The notes beneath the pieces are model-generated. The model saw only the letters and a list, made by a program, of their open reading frames with translations, did no database searches and was not told the DNA's origin. Positions 34,322 through 45,729 of a stretch of DNA of 64,000 nucleotides are shown here, piece by piece. Position 1 is the first letter of the stretch, and every line of letters begins with the position of its first letter. Source of the stretch: Cycas panzhihuaensis. Taxonomy: Eukaryota > Cycadophyta. A program made the translations under genes and the position numbers. The stretch is from assembly GCA_023213395.1 (NCBI GenBank), contig CM041465.1, positions 231,825,741 through 231,889,740 on the forward strand. Reading direction: 5' to 3'.

Positions 34322-34774
34322 TTAAGGATACAAGTTGCTTCTATATACATTTATCTTCTTCTTCCTGTTGATGCGCCAACTCTCTATCGCGTGATTCTTC
34401 TTTGCATCATATATAGTTAGATTTTTCTGTCTTAATCTTTCATCGTAAGCAGGCTCTTCTCGTTCCTCATTTGTGGAGTTGTTACTTTGTTCCTGTACGT
34501 GCATTGGGTTAGTTTGAATCTACTTATCTTGATTCTGCTTGCTAGATGTGATTGTTAACATCACCTTAAACCATGACCAGTTGCTAAATATTTTTGGTTT
34601 ATTAGACTAATCAATGAACCACTCAAGAGGTTTCTCTACCAAGAGAAGTTTAATACATGCTCCATAATCTTCAATTTTTGTATTTGTCATGTAATCACAA
34701 AGTGTTTCCACAAGTTGTAGCCATTCTCTCACATCTATGTCTTTATCGAGATTGAAAAATTCTAACTCCATCAT
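34322..34774 (-). pseudogene. Element C gag-like frame with two in-frame stops
   Basis: The frame starts at the double Met (34769-34774) and reads ELEFFNLDKDIDVREWLQLV, then YGACIKLLLVEKPLEWFID before a stop at 34607-34609. The same phase continues (SNWSWFKVML), meets a second stop, and goes on as 34322-34504 (MHVQEQSNNSTNEEREE...). The first 55 residues match the B gag-like frame. No zinc knuckle is evident. Confidence 0.75.
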
Positions 34775-35341
34775 TTTTCCCTTGTTAACAAGAGCTGCAA
34801 CTTCACGAGTTAAAATCTACATCAAATTTGATCAGAACAATGCCTTGCAACCATTCAAAATGAAGATCTTTGAATTGAGATTCTAGTGGTTTAAATGAAA
34901 TTGAGTTTTGAGACATGTAGTAGAAGTTATGGCCCTTTTAAGGTGGATCATGATTAGGGTTTTGGGGGATTGCAATAATACCTCTTACTAAAATGCTTAT
35001 AACATTTTCCTCTGATATCCAATGGATTTGAAACAACTTCCAATAGAAAGTAGACTTCGAGATGCATAGATTTGAAAAAAAAATTAAGGTCAATTGGACA
35101 CTTGTAGTCAAAGTTATGGTTGTTTGAAGTTGCAGTAGCAAAATTTAGGCCCTAAAGATAGCGATGGACTACATGCCGAAATTAAATTCCCTATGATTTT
35201 TGCATTTTCGCTTTAAAACTTGTAGTATAACCATTCAAAATTTATTGAATGAGCTTCTTTGACTCGAATATGTAATTAGTTCACCAAAATTTGTGTGTTT
35301 ACACTCCTGAGAATGCAGACCTTTGATAGGCCAAAAACGAA

Positions 35342-35353
35342 GCTCTAATACCA
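35342..35353 (-). other. Element C primer binding site
   Basis: Element strand TGGTATTAGAGC, one base from the initiator tRNA-Met complement, two bases from the LTR end. Confidence 0.85.
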
Positions 35354-35355
35354 AT

Positions 35356-35756
35356 TGTGGCATGCCTACAAATTATATAACAAAAAATATAGCAATTACA
35401 TCAAAAAGATCATCATAAAATAGATCTCAGATAAATACAATTAGAATTTCAATGACAAATAAGAATAATATCAGATGAAGGCTCAAAATAATTGCTCTCT
35501 TTGAGGCGAGGGTTTCCTCCCAATGGCACAATAGTGCCCTAATGGCTCTAGGCTATCATTCCAAATAAGATACAAATTTTCCAAGATGCTTACAAATGAA
35601 TAATGCTCCCCTATTTAAAGCCCTAAATTGGCTCTACTTTTAATTTCTCTGTAAAAAACTGACTTCTTATTCTCTCTCCTAAAAATATCGACTTCACATG
35701 TAATAATGCCTCCTTATTATCCTAAAAACCAACTTCACATAATTAGGCATGGAACA
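35356..35756 (-). mobile_element. Element C 5' LTR
   Basis: 401 bp, TGTGGCATGCC...GCATGGAACA on the plus strand. CTCTCTTTGAGGCGAGGG at 35495-35512 is the shared motif. GGCACAATAGTGCC next to it can form a perfect 5-bp hairpin. CCTATTTAAAGCC is the TATA-type signal. Confidence 0.8.
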
Positions 35757-36571
35757 TGCCAAAATTCATATCCCAAATGTGTTACAATTGTTGTATGCAA
35801 GGCATTTCGTTTTGGTGAGAATGGCATGGAGTTGATATACTATAGAGGTAGCTTAACAAGCTTAGGTTAATGTGCAACTTACACAATTTAATCATATATA
35901 TGAGACGGTATTGGTTTTCACTTTGTTGTTGTTATTACTTCTACAACAATAGTGGGGGGATTTTATTTTTATTTCCCATGGGTAGTAAGTTGGACAATGT
36001 AACTATTTAGTTGGTTGCCCCACTAAAAGTAGATGCATGCATAACATCCCTTGGTTGAACTTTGTGCATAATTCTAGGTGTAAAATTCTTATTTAGGTCT
36101 AGTGATGGGAAGTTTTGAGGAAGATGATAATTTATACAAGGGCTTGCAATAGTATTGAAAGGAATTTGAAGTAGTTGTTGCTGCCTCCATCAAATATTTG
36201 TTGAAGTAGGCCATACTTATTGAACTTGTTTGGACGGGTGTTTTAGAAAGGGTTTAGGACCACCTCTTTCCATTATAATGATTTCTTCATACACAATGGT
36301 CACTAGTCTTTCCAGTTTTGTTGATTACTCGTTCATTATCAAAGATGTTATGGAATGGATTTTAGGTCCCCTATTTATAGTATTTTTGAGGCATTTTGTG
36401 TGAGTTAATAGTCGTTATGGGGTTTTAATGATTTCTCATAGAACATCTAGGATATATGTGAACAGATACGCTACTTTTGGGGAAATTATATAGATTGTGG
36501 ATAACCATTGATGTTTGTTTCTTCTATGTTAAAGATTTCGACCATCTTGGTTGCATTTTTTCGTATATCTT
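35757..36571. other. Unassigned AT-rich stretch
   Basis: Between element C and the LTR of element N. No open frame or motif I recognise. Confidence 0.4.
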
Positions 36572-36927
36572 TGTTGAAGTATGAATGACTAAGGATTGTC
36601 ATTGATTTTAATGCATGCACTCAATCTCAATGATGTCATCTTGGTTGTGCAATGTGATGAGCTCAAGTTGCCAGCCCAACTTACTAATCAAGACTAGCCC
36701 TTAGGCACCAAGAACTAAGCAACCTCAAATTGGCTTTATAAAAGGAGAGTGTCAAGAACTCGGTTACTATTTTAGTAATGTGTTTTTGGAGTTCTCTTTC
36801 AAGCTACATTCCTCGAGGAGTAGTTGCTTTCATTAGCTTATCATTTAACCTTCTTTTTAGATTATTAGTTATATTTTTGTGACCATTCCCTCATGTTACT
36901 TGGTGCTACCTCCTAGGGATGGCCACA
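36572..36927 (+). mobile_element. Element N 5' LTR (left edge uncertain)
   Basis: A TATA signal (CTTTATAAAAGG, about 36733-36744) precedes a stretch ending GGCCACA at 36927, and an initiator tRNA-Met primer site follows two bases later. The right end is therefore well placed. The left end is a guess at a TGTTGAAG; no second LTR is in the window. Confidence 0.55.
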
Positions 36928-36929
36928 AG

Positions 36930-36940
36930 TGGTATCAGAG
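36930..36940 (+). other. Element N primer binding site
   Basis: TGGTATCAGAG at 36930-36940 equals the first 11 bases of the initiator tRNA-Met complement. Confidence 0.8.
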
Positions 36941-37787
36941 TGATGGTCTTGTTGCTATGTTGTAGATTTCTTGGGTTTGGTAGACTTTGATGACTTGGTG
37001 CTTAGATCACCTAAGCACTACTTAATCAATTGTGTTTTGGGGCTTTGTGGTTCTTAGCAATTACTTGCACTTGTTTTTCATCATGGGTTTATCTCTCGAA
37101 CGTATTGTTTGAGCTAGTCCCTTGCATACCTCAAAGTTTTCTATCATCACACATGAGAGTTCCTCTCAACCTGGTTCTATCCTCAATTTCTATAATTCTT
37201 CTTGGGAGGTCCCCTCTATCTAGTAGCCCCCATCTCTTCCCCCATTTTGCAACATCCCTGTGCCCCCCTGACCACCCCCCCAACCCTTCCGTTGACTTCT
37301 CAAATTTGTTTGAGCCTGTGAAAATCATCTATCATGCTGGAAAGGATTACATGGGTCACAACAATTGAAAAAAAATTGAATATGCCATTTTCCTTTGGTA
37401 TGAAGGTTAATAGGGAAAAATTAAATTAAGAATATTCTTATTATAATTTTTTTCCTTGTGAACCCCACCCTCTGCCAGCCACCCCCCTCTACCCTCGCTT
37501 CTTTCTCCCCCTCCTCTGTTCTCCTCTTCCTAAAGTGACCCCATTATATATTAGAATTCAATCTTAACCCACTTAACAAATTTTAGTAAGTCTCCTTTTT
37601 TCTAAATAGAGTACCTTATTCTGAACCATCCCACTTGCCTTTTAAAAGCTCATTTTAAAATTGATTTGCACTAGGTTGGCTTGCCAAATATTAACTTATA
37701 ACTAGCAAATGTTGTGGTGGAGGGACACTGGAGCTTCGCTTAGGAACACAAAAGCCCACTATAGTAGAGTATAGAAGAAGGACAGGG

Positions 37788-38510
37788 ATGCCTCAAGTTT
37801 CCTTAGCGGAGTTGAGGGACCTTATAAGAAGAATAGAAGACCAGATAAGGAGCTTGGAGGCTACCATCAATGACATAAAGATAGTACTCGAAACCATTCC
37901 CAAGGAGAATGCCAAGCACTGTGAAAAGCATATTGAAGATCTAAAATGTTTGGATGACTAGTGGCCATAAAAATTTTTCCATAATACAAATCTATCAACT
38001 TGCTTGCTAAATGGGCACATAGGCAAAGGCAAATGGCTAGCAAAAATCACAAATGCCTTCCAAACATTTGGCACTATCAGTGTCCCTACTAAGATAGCAT
38101 TTGCCATTGAGCATTTCATAGGATGGATATGCCAATGGGCCATGGTTTGGAAGTGATAACCCCCAAGACTGCTAATTTTGAAAATTTCAGAGAGGCTTTT
38201 AGAAAATGAGTTGAAGAGAACTAGAGTGATCCATACTACACTTAACTAGTCGACTGTTTTCAAGAAGACAAGTTAGTGCATCAATACATAGAAGCATTTG
38301 AAAAGTTACAAAGCAAGGCTAACATGAAATCTAAGGAGGCCCTACCATTCTACATAAGCAACCTATGCATTGAAATTCGCAAAGTTGTATGACGATTCAA
38401 TCCCGACATGCTTGAAAGTGTTATTTGTTTAGCATGCTAGGCCGAATCTAGTTAGTTAGCAAACCAAGCTAAGCAACTTATAAAGCAGAGAATATCAACA
38501 CTTATATAAT
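37788..38510 (+). pseudogene. Element N gag, broken
   Basis: A 57-codon frame at 37788-37961 reads MPQVSLAELRDLIRRIEDQI then SLEATINDIKIVLETI, a coiled-coil-like N-terminus. Further on, with stops, the plus strand gives the gag core: ICQWAMVW, FENFREAFRK, VDCFQEDKLVHQYIEAFEKL, SKEALPFYISNL, FNPDMLESVICLA. This is a Ty3/gypsy gag on the plus strand. No pol is seen before copia K starts, so N is truncated. Confidence 0.65.
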
Positions 38511-39099
38511 TGAATAATCAAAGAATAGTTTATCAATCTAATAATCACTCATATACCCAATCCACAATGTCCAACACCCTCTTAAGGAGGGAAGATCCAA
38601 ACAAAGCAAGGCACACATGCATCTGTCCCTATAATCAAGAGTGGGGAAAATGGCACACATATCTGTCCCAAAAGGAGACAAGTATATGTTGCTAAAATTG
38701 AAAGCAATCAAGAGGATACATTGGTAGACATCTTGGATGACCAATAGTGAGAGGAAATACAGAACAATCCAATAATAAATGATACTCACTTAAAAATATG
38801 TATAACAACAATGTCAGGCATCCTATGATCAAACACGATAAAGTTATTTAAATATATCAAGAAGCAAAAATTATAGGCATTAGTAGACCCTAAGAGCATG
38901 TTGATGATGGCATTCAACCTTTACACCAATAGATGATGAGCATAGTCCTTAGGATCTCATGAAGAGGAAGTTTGTTAGCATAAGGAGATTATTACCATCT
39001 ACACTGAGTAGCTAAGAATATGAGCACTTAAGCAAGCATGAAGCAAAATGAACTCAAGCACAAGATGAACATAAAATATGGAGGAGAAGGAATTTGTCC
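38511..39099 (+). other. Element N distal gag remnant and junction
   Basis: Sequence after the gag core of N. Plus-strand coding continues in pieces with many stops, and I see no zinc knuckle. It ends where the copia K LTR begins. Confidence 0.35.
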
Positions 39100-39342
39100 T
39101 TACTCCAAAATAAGTAAGATTAACTGGGATTCAAACTAGCAACATAAGAGTGCAATACTTACTTACTTCATGTGATACATGAGATTTGATCTCCTTATAT
39201 AGATGTGAAGGACAACCTTGGATGGTTGGATGTTTGACAGTATCAAGCATCCAGGCTATGCCCTTACATAAAGTTACATAAAGTACATCAATAAGACAAT
39301 ATAAAGTACAATGCTTAACATGTAAACATAAAGGTCTTAACA
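39100..39342 (-). mobile_element. Copia K 3' LTR (left edge uncertain)
   Basis: On the minus strand the LTR begins TGTTAAGACC at 39342, next to a polypurine tract (AGGGGGG, 39343-39349). A TATA-type CTATATAAGG lies at about 39196-39205. Length is at least about 200 bp; the other edge is not resolved. Confidence 0.65.
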
Positions 39343-39975
39343 CCCCCCCTTAATATTTACAATGTTAAGTCAAACACCAAAACCACCTCTGAATTTCTCA
39401 ATTTTTTCTCTACCAAGTGGCTTGGTAAAAATGTCTAATAGTTATTGGTTTGTGGGCCTATAGAAGAGGTTGATTTCATCATTCTACACATGTTCTCTGA
39501 TGAAATGGTGATGGACCTCAATGTGCTTGGTCCTTGCATGAAAAATCGAAGACAACATGGTTAGTCCTAACTTTATGTACAAGTTAGGATCTGATGAGGA
39601 TTGATGATATCCATGTCTCAAAAAACAATCATCGATTTTTGAGTACCATGCTCTTGGGGCCTATTTCAAACCATACAAAGCTTTTTGAAGGTGACAAACC
39701 AAGTGTTCATTGCGATGTGCAATATAACCAAGAGGTTGCTCCAAATAAACCTCCTCTTAAAGATCGCCATTGAGAAAGGCACTCTTTATGTCCATCTGAT
39801 AGATTGGCCACTTGCATTGAGCAATAAAGGCCAATATTAGTCTAATGGTGTTCATATTTGCCATAGGTGCAAAGGTCTCCTCATAGTCAATGCCTTCCTT
39901 TTGCTTGAATCCCTTTGCAACTTAATTGAGCCATTTTATCAATCTTAGCCTTGACCTTCTCTTTAATCTCTTTAT
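39343..39975 (-). pseudogene. Copia K reverse transcriptase joined to RNase H end
   Basis: The minus strand reads copia RT motifs: DYEETFAPMANMNTIRLILA, WPIYQMDIKSAFLNGDL, EEVYLEQPLGYI, CHLQKALYGLK.APRAWYSKI and SSDPNLYIKL. It then jumps to the extreme end of RNase H, ARTKHIEVHHHFIREHV, followed by LLDIFTKPLGREKIEKF. The stretch that should hold the YVDD box and most of RNase H is missing, and stops occur. The polypurine tract and LTR follow. Confidence 0.85.
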
Positions 39976-40442
39976 AGGACCATGCAAATATATCTTTGAA
40001 TTCTTTGAAGAGTGCTTAAGCTTGAGCAATTGTATGGCCATCCCAATAATCCTAAATGGTTATGTTTTTTTTATTATCTTTGTCTCCAATATTCAACTAT
40101 TTAATTTTGAGATTTTCAAATTGTATTTATTTTTTCTCATTTATTTTATAATTGGGTGTTTCGTTAATACTTTGATTCTCATAATTCACTTCTAAATGCT
40201 CAAGAGAAAAGTTATGAACAACTGCTTCCTCTCTTCATTATGCACCTTGGCCACCCTTTCTGCTCTATTGTGGTAATTGACAATATCCTATGGCTATGGT
40301 TTTCTATTTCTATACTTAACACTTTTATTTATCCTAAAATCTTACTAATTGTTATATTTGTGAATTTGTATGGCAGAATTTTTGGAAATGAGGTTTCTAA
40401 CTCATTCCACAAAGCTTCCCTAACGTGCTCCTTGCCTAACAA

Positions 40443-40760
40443 CTAGTTTTGTCCTATCTTGCCTAATGTGTGGTAGAATAAATGGGTCCAATCTTTCCTA
40501 GGCATGCTCTGAGATTTGAAAAAGGATTTACACCTTTTAAGATGCTTTTGTGGGCAATCCCCCACTAAGAATGTTGGAATATTTCCTAGGTCTTGGTAAT
40601 TGAAACAAAGCCGAAATGCCTGTTGCAATTTCAACCAATTTCAGAGTGTGTGTTGGTAGGCTACATGCCTCCACTAAACTGGTCCTTGAAGAGTCGTTAC
40701 AAAGTAAATCTCCTAATGATTCTAGTTCAATGATACTAGTTCTAAACCTAATACTTCATT
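40443..40760 (-). pseudogene. Element L repeated gag-like module between protease and RT
   Basis: The frame at 40443-40634 reads QQAFRLCFNYQDLGNIPTFL, GDCPQKHLKRCKSFF and WTHLFYHTLGKIGQN, the counterpart of the second E module. Just upstream (40640-40740), with stops, are LQGPV and VAYQHTL..NWLKL, the counterpart of the first. The arrangement is thus shared by two diverged elements. Confidence 0.55.
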
Positions 40761-40859
40761 TGTTAGATGAGGTGGTTCATTATGTTGTCATCTGCTCTAG
40801 AGAGAATAGACAACATCTCGAAAGGCAATAAACCCCAAATTTGTTTCACCATCAAGTGC

Positions 40860-41160
40860 ATTGATCCTACAACTAGAAGGTGGAGTCTTGGGACTAAAAC
40901 CTTCTTTCGAACTAGCCTTAGGAGAGGATAAGGGGGTGTTAGAAGTGTTTGCCCTAGAGGTAAAAGGAGGGGAACTAGGATTACCAGTAGGGGTGGAGAC
41001 CCTAGAGGAAGGTTTTGGGGTACTAGGATTGGAGGTCCTAGAGGGAGGTTTAGGGGTACTTAGGTTGGAGGCCCTAGAGGAAGGAAGGGGGGATTGGAAT
41101 GGTATAGGGCTTTCCCTTGCACCTAATTCAAGGGAAAGTAGAGAGTTGGGGTTCTAGACG
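40860..41160 (-). repeat. Element L linker with 36-bp tandem repeats
   Basis: On the minus strand this Ser/Pro/Thr-rich linker matches the position of the low-complexity linker of E. Units of about 36 bp (CTAGAGG.AGG.TT.GGGGTA.T pattern on the plus strand) repeat from about 40990 to 41090. The Gly/Leu/Glu-rich open frame on the plus strand is a shadow of this repeat. Confidence 0.6.
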
Positions 41161-41829
41161 AGATCGTTATTGGTTCCATTCCATCCTCACAAGGGAAATT
41201 GGGTTTTAGGTTTGGTTCAGGGTTCAAGTTGGAAATTGGATCAGGAAATGGGTTATCTTTGATAATCAATTCTTTAATCAAATCATCATTTTGGTCATTC
41301 ATAATGGATTCAAAATCATCTATTTCATTTTATTTTTCTTGGCCTAGTATTATTTCAAAATTCCTACTCAAAGAATTGCTATCTACATTGCCAATTATAC
41401 TATCTAAAGTAAGCGTAGTAACATTGTTACCAACAACACTCAAATAATCAATATTATTATTTATTGCATTGACGGAATTATAAGTTTTTGACAACAGAGA
41501 ACAATGGAAAGTGGGGAGGGATACTCATACACCCCTTGCAACCAATTTTCTAGAAAGTTGTTGGTTTCCTTGCCATTGGAGTCAAACTCAAGGTGAAGTT
41601 CTCCAAAGCCATTTGATTCATCCTCATAGGGGTTGTTCATAGTCGTTGGCTCCTTTATTATTCAATATACATTTGTTTTGTTGATCGATGAGGTGGTATT
41701 CTAACTTGCAATCATTGTACTTGAAGCATCATCTAGAATCACCTTTATTGTGCTTTTCATTTTACCTAACATAGAAAGGGTAACCTTTTTTTCATCTTTG
41801 CATAAGGTGGTTATATGGCTCTTCCAATT

Positions 41830-42120
41830 CTAAAGGCATTCAATCTCATTTAGCCATGGTCTTCCTAGTAGAGTTGGGTATGAGTCCATCCCCTTTGTTG
41901 TCTTCAACATTATAAATTTCATTGGTACTACAATGCTTGCCATATTCACCTTAATGTCTATCACCTTATGGAGTGGTCGAATTTGAAGCTCAATGACCAA
42001 CTTCAATGAATATGCTACTAGTTGCATTTTTGGCCTGCCTAAGCGTTCCCATGTTTGTGCCAACAACTAAGTTCACTGTAGCACCATCGTCAACAATTAC
42101 ATGATCAAAGGTTTTGCCTA
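41830..42120 (-). pseudogene. Element L protease
   Basis: VIVDDGATVNLVVG is encoded near 42070-42105, the retropepsin active-site turn with D-D-G-A. The frame at 41830-42066 follows with LVAYSLKLVIELQIRPLHKV, then IKVNMASIVVPMKFIML and LLGRPWLNEIECL, matching the E and F protease C-terminal halves. Confidence 0.75.
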
Positions 42121-42258
42121 GAACTGTCATCATTACCTTGGGGTCTTCATCGAACAACGATAATACTTTTTAAAAATTTTGAATACTGCATTTAGAGTTC
42201 TTGACTTGTAATAATCCCAATTAATCCACATTATGATTTGGGTTAATGGAAATGTCAA

Positions 42259-43130
42259 TTACAATTGTTTGGCCAAGTTCTCCATTAACACCATCGTTTT
42301 AGGGATATCATCCATTGCTATGTTTTGGAATAATTGATTGCATTCAATCACTGGTGGTTGTGTAGTTGATGCTACTTCTTCACCCTTCTGTGTTCCTCTT
42401 CTCCAATATGCATTTCTACTCTCTAATAGGGGTAATTGTGGTTTGCTTGCTTCTGCCTCATTTGTAGCTTGCTCCAATTCTTGCTTTGCCTTTGCAAAGA
42501 GACCAATTTCCACCTTTAGATTCAAATAATCTAATTTTGATTCAATTTGTTTGGTTTGCAAAACTACATTTTGTTTGCAAATTTGGTGATTTGGGCATAT
42601 CTAGTATAATCATTATTAGATTAGTAGCCCTTGTATTAAATGGACCATGAGTCAATGCATGATTGCATGGTCCACACCTTCAACATATATGTGTGTTGTT
42701 ATCTCCAGGCTTTTCATAGGGATTATTCTGACCTCCAATGCCCAAATTCCAAACAAAACAAGTATTTTCCTACTAGACCATTCTTCTTCGATATTTATGT
42801 TAACTATGTAGTAGTCTTTGTATTGTACATAGGTCAGGAGTCACCTCCTCTCCCTCAATCTCTACCCTGAGCATTCTTTCCTCTGGAGTTATTATAACAA
42901 TCCTTGGTTGTGTGTGTGTCCATGTCACATATGTGATACCATTTCTGCTTATTCTTTACATTTTTAGGATTGTGGAAGTATTCCTCTGCAGTGTGCATAT
43001 CCTCGTCGCAAATGTGGTACCACTTTGACTATTTGGTAACCTTGGTTTTGAGGTTTAGACAACACTCCTTTGCATTGTGTGCCTCCTCTTAACAAATATG
43101 GCACCATTTCGGCTCTATGCTTGTGCCAGC
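42259..43130 (-). pseudogene. Element L gag C-terminus and zinc knuckles
   Basis: The frame at 42259-42561 ends with CNQLFQNIAMDDIPKTMVLM, the equivalent of the E block MEELFKGLP. Further upstream on the element strand (about 42900-43110) there are three CHIC/HTAKDC-like knuckle remnants with changes. Stops interrupt. Confidence 0.65.
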
Positions 43131-43620
43131 CCTCTTGTTGTTACTTGGCTTGTCCTTTGTAGGCTCTTTTTCCTTCACCTATAGTTTTAGCTTTGATATT
43201 TCTTTGTTTTGCCTCACAACTTCTTATGGCTCTTCCTTCATCATCACTTTACATGCCTTTTCTGCCCTTACCTCTTTGATTTCTTGATGCAACATCCTTA
43301 GTACATTATCCTGTGTACCCAACTCCTTTGAATCCAACTCTTCAAATCCAATGGCTAGCTTTTTTGCTTTTGCAAACAATTTGTCGAGCCATTGTTTTAA
43401 TTCATTTCTTGGAGTTGCAATCCATGTACAAAGTAATTCTTCAATAAAAAGTTGAGCAGTTTCTCCCCACTACTGATATTCACCACTATAATGGACATGC
43501 AGCTTGTATAATCCAATACCCGGTCTCTTGGTCATTGCTTAAGATTCTTTAATGCTTGTAAAACAACCTCAATACTCTGTAGTTTTGGAACCTTTCTTGG
43601 AATGCATCAGAGATTTGCTA

Positions 43621-43833
43621 CTAGGTTTTGTTTGCCACATCTAATTCTTTGTACCACACCAATGGTACTCCCTTGAATGTGCAAACAAATCTGCCCTTAA
43701 TATCCTTTTCATCCATAATGCCTCTTACTTCAATCATATTCTTGAAGAGATGTAGATGTTCTGCTACATTGATAGTTCCATCAAATTTCAAGTGATTAAA
43801 AGCACTCTCGTCATGATAATCAGAGGATGCCAT
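43621..43833 (-). pseudogene. Element L gag capsid part
   Basis: A 70-aa frame containing FNHLKFDGTINVAEHLHLFK and GRFVCTFKGVPLVWYKEL, the gag core also seen in E (RFACTLRGVPLAWYKEI). The remainder of gag up to 43220 is out of frame. Confidence 0.75.
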
Positions 43834-44544
43834 GTTGGGAGATTTTCTCGTGTTAGTATTCCTCTTTCTATTGTTTTGACCTTGGGAGACGACCCTTCCT
43901 TCAGTGTTGTCTCTTCCTCCTCCTTAAATAATGGATTGCTCTTAGGGGCTTTCACTTGAATTATTCTATCAGCCCCTAGTATCTAGATTGCACAAGTTGT
44001 TTTAAGTACAAACAAATCGTCTCCTGGTTTAGGGGGTGTATCAAATAGCTTTCTGGTGAAATAATTTTACCAACTTGCCTTATGACCTTCTTCTACCTTT
44101 TTATCATCACTACTTATGTTCTTCAAGCTTTCTTCTAGTCCAAAATTCTCGCTTTTGTTAGACTACCCTCTTGGTCAAATACACTGAGCATACTTTTCAT
44201 TACCATAGTGCCTCCTTCACTTACAGTTATTTGGGGTGTTATTAACCTACTTCCTTTTGATATTTTAATAGACTTCTCCTTAGTCCTTCCTCTTGGTAGT
44301 GTGCCTCTCTTATGCACCTACCTTTATTTTCTTTCCTTTGCCCAATGTATTACCCTTTGATAGCTTGATTCCAGTACTCCACTACCCAAAGGCTTCCTAG
44401 GTGGCATTTGAAGGTCTTCAAATTGTTGTCATTTAGTTAAAAACTGCCATCACAATGACAACTAGGGCCTTCTGGTCTTTTAACATGTACTCTCACCTGC
44501 CTTTGAGTCTTTAGGTTCTTTTCTACTCTTAGCAATGGGGCCAA
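43834..44544 (-). pseudogene. Element L gag N-terminus and leader
   Basis: Degraded Ser/Glu-rich coding with the same order as E 18635-19305, followed at 44538-44544 by GGGCCAA, the counterpart of the GGAACCAA primer-site region of E and F. Stops throughout. Confidence 0.5.
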
Positions 44545-45386
44545 TGTTGACTACTACTTGGCACATTGACATCTCAAAATCACCTGATAATGTAGCTATC
44601 ACTTGCCCTTTTGACCCCTTCATGTTGGTTGCACTTAGATCATTACAACATATATAGCAAATTTTTAACATTCACCACATATGCATCTTCAATCACAGCA
44701 TAAGCGCCCAAACATCATTCACATTGGATACTCAAGAATTTCCTCATAACTTGTATATTTTATCAATCAACACTGCATACAATCACTTTTCATTACATCA
44801 CTTTCACTGTTCCACTCTCGCCCTTGAGAGTATGTCATATGACTTAATTGTTCAATTTTCATTGTTGAACCAACAGAAGAAATGACCTATTTATACCTTT
44901 TAACATAGCCAAAAACTCAAAAGGGCGTGTCTTTACAATCATAACTTTTGACTCTTCATAACATAAAACCCTAACTAATGATGAATACATGCCTTTTATA
45001 CATCCATATGTTTGTATGATTCGTCTCTAGAAGCATCTACACAGAACCTCCCCTATGAAGTGCTCATTGTTCCAAAACCATTTGATACTGTCAAAACCAT
45101 TACTGCACCTAAAGAGAATCGTTCTGTGAGAGCTAGTTTTGTGACCTGCAATTGTTCTAAGTGTTCTAGAAGCTTCCTAAAACCATTGCACAAGCATCCT
45201 TCACTGGAATATCATTGATTTTCACTAATTTTTCACTAGGTGTCATCTCAAAGCCATTCCTAAAAATGTCCCTGACCGTTCCCAAGCATCTTGGAACCAT
45301 TTTCACTACATACAATGGATTCATGGTGAAGTGTTGAATAATTTCCTAGCTTTGTGGATTTCAAAGTGGTTTCCTTACTCGCAACA
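44545..45386 (-). mobile_element. Element L 5' LTR
   Basis: The plus strand begins TGTTGACTAC and ends GCAACA, 842 bp, against 834-848 bp for E and F. A TATA signal (GGTATAAATAGG on the element strand) lies at about 44888-44899. Interior similarity to E is weak. The right edge rests on length and terminal motif. Confidence 0.65.
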
Positions 45387-45480
45387 AAGTTTTGTGTGAG
45401 TTATAGGAAATATGCTCAAATACATAAGAAAAATGCACAAATATGCCAATTTATACAAATTCACAAGGAATACATCTAAA

Positions 45481-45560
45481 TATTCAAAACTTGTAAATGA
45501 GTGTTGTTAGGAATAATGTTTATTCAAAACTTGTAAATGAGTGTTGTTAGGAATAATGTT
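45481..45560 (+). repeat. Perfect 40-bp tandem duplication at the J LTR edge
   Basis: 45481-45520 and 45521-45560 are identical (each starts TATTCAAAACTTG and ends GGAATAATGTT). Each copy contains the LTR start TGTTAGG, so the left boundary of the J LTR is doubled. Confidence 0.9.
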
Positions 45561-45729
45561 TATTCTTAAGTTGTAAACTTAAGCTTAGCATCTAATAGTT
45601 AAGATCATATATCTTTTCCCCTTTTTCTGCATGTAAGACATTTGTCATTCATGTTGAGGGGTTCCCATTGTATTTATGGGTATCCTTATCAATTGAATGA
45701 ATCAAGGAGTTTTATTGACTTTTTCTACA
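45545..45729 (+). mobile_element. Copia J 5' LTR
   Basis: TGTTAGGAAT...TTTCTACA, 185 bp, followed directly by TGGTATTAGG, a primer site near the initiator tRNA-Met form. A first copy of the LTR start lies 40 bp upstream. Confidence 0.8.

Larger units (their letters stand above)
32735..35756 (-). mobile_element. Element C: GAG-only LTR element with both LTRs
   Basis: LTRs of about 394-401 bp (about 32735-33128 and 35356-35756) flank a 2.2-kb internal region with a primer site, one gag-like frame and a polypurine tract, and no protease, RT, RNase H or integrase. The internal region is related to A and B. The size and content match the non-autonomous terminal-repeat elements with a GAG domain described in plants (TR-GAG). 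Left LTR edge is approximate. No target duplication was identified. Confidence 0.75.
39976..45386 (-). mobile_element. Element L: Ty3/gypsy, 3' truncated, related to E
   Basis: A 5' LTR at 44545-45386 is followed on the minus strand by gag, zinc knuckles, protease, linker, gag-like module and the pre-RT block, in the order seen in E. At about 39975, just after a degraded FAWSYKEIK block, the sequence changes to copia K. RT, RNase H, integrase and 3' LTR are absent. Confidence 0.75.
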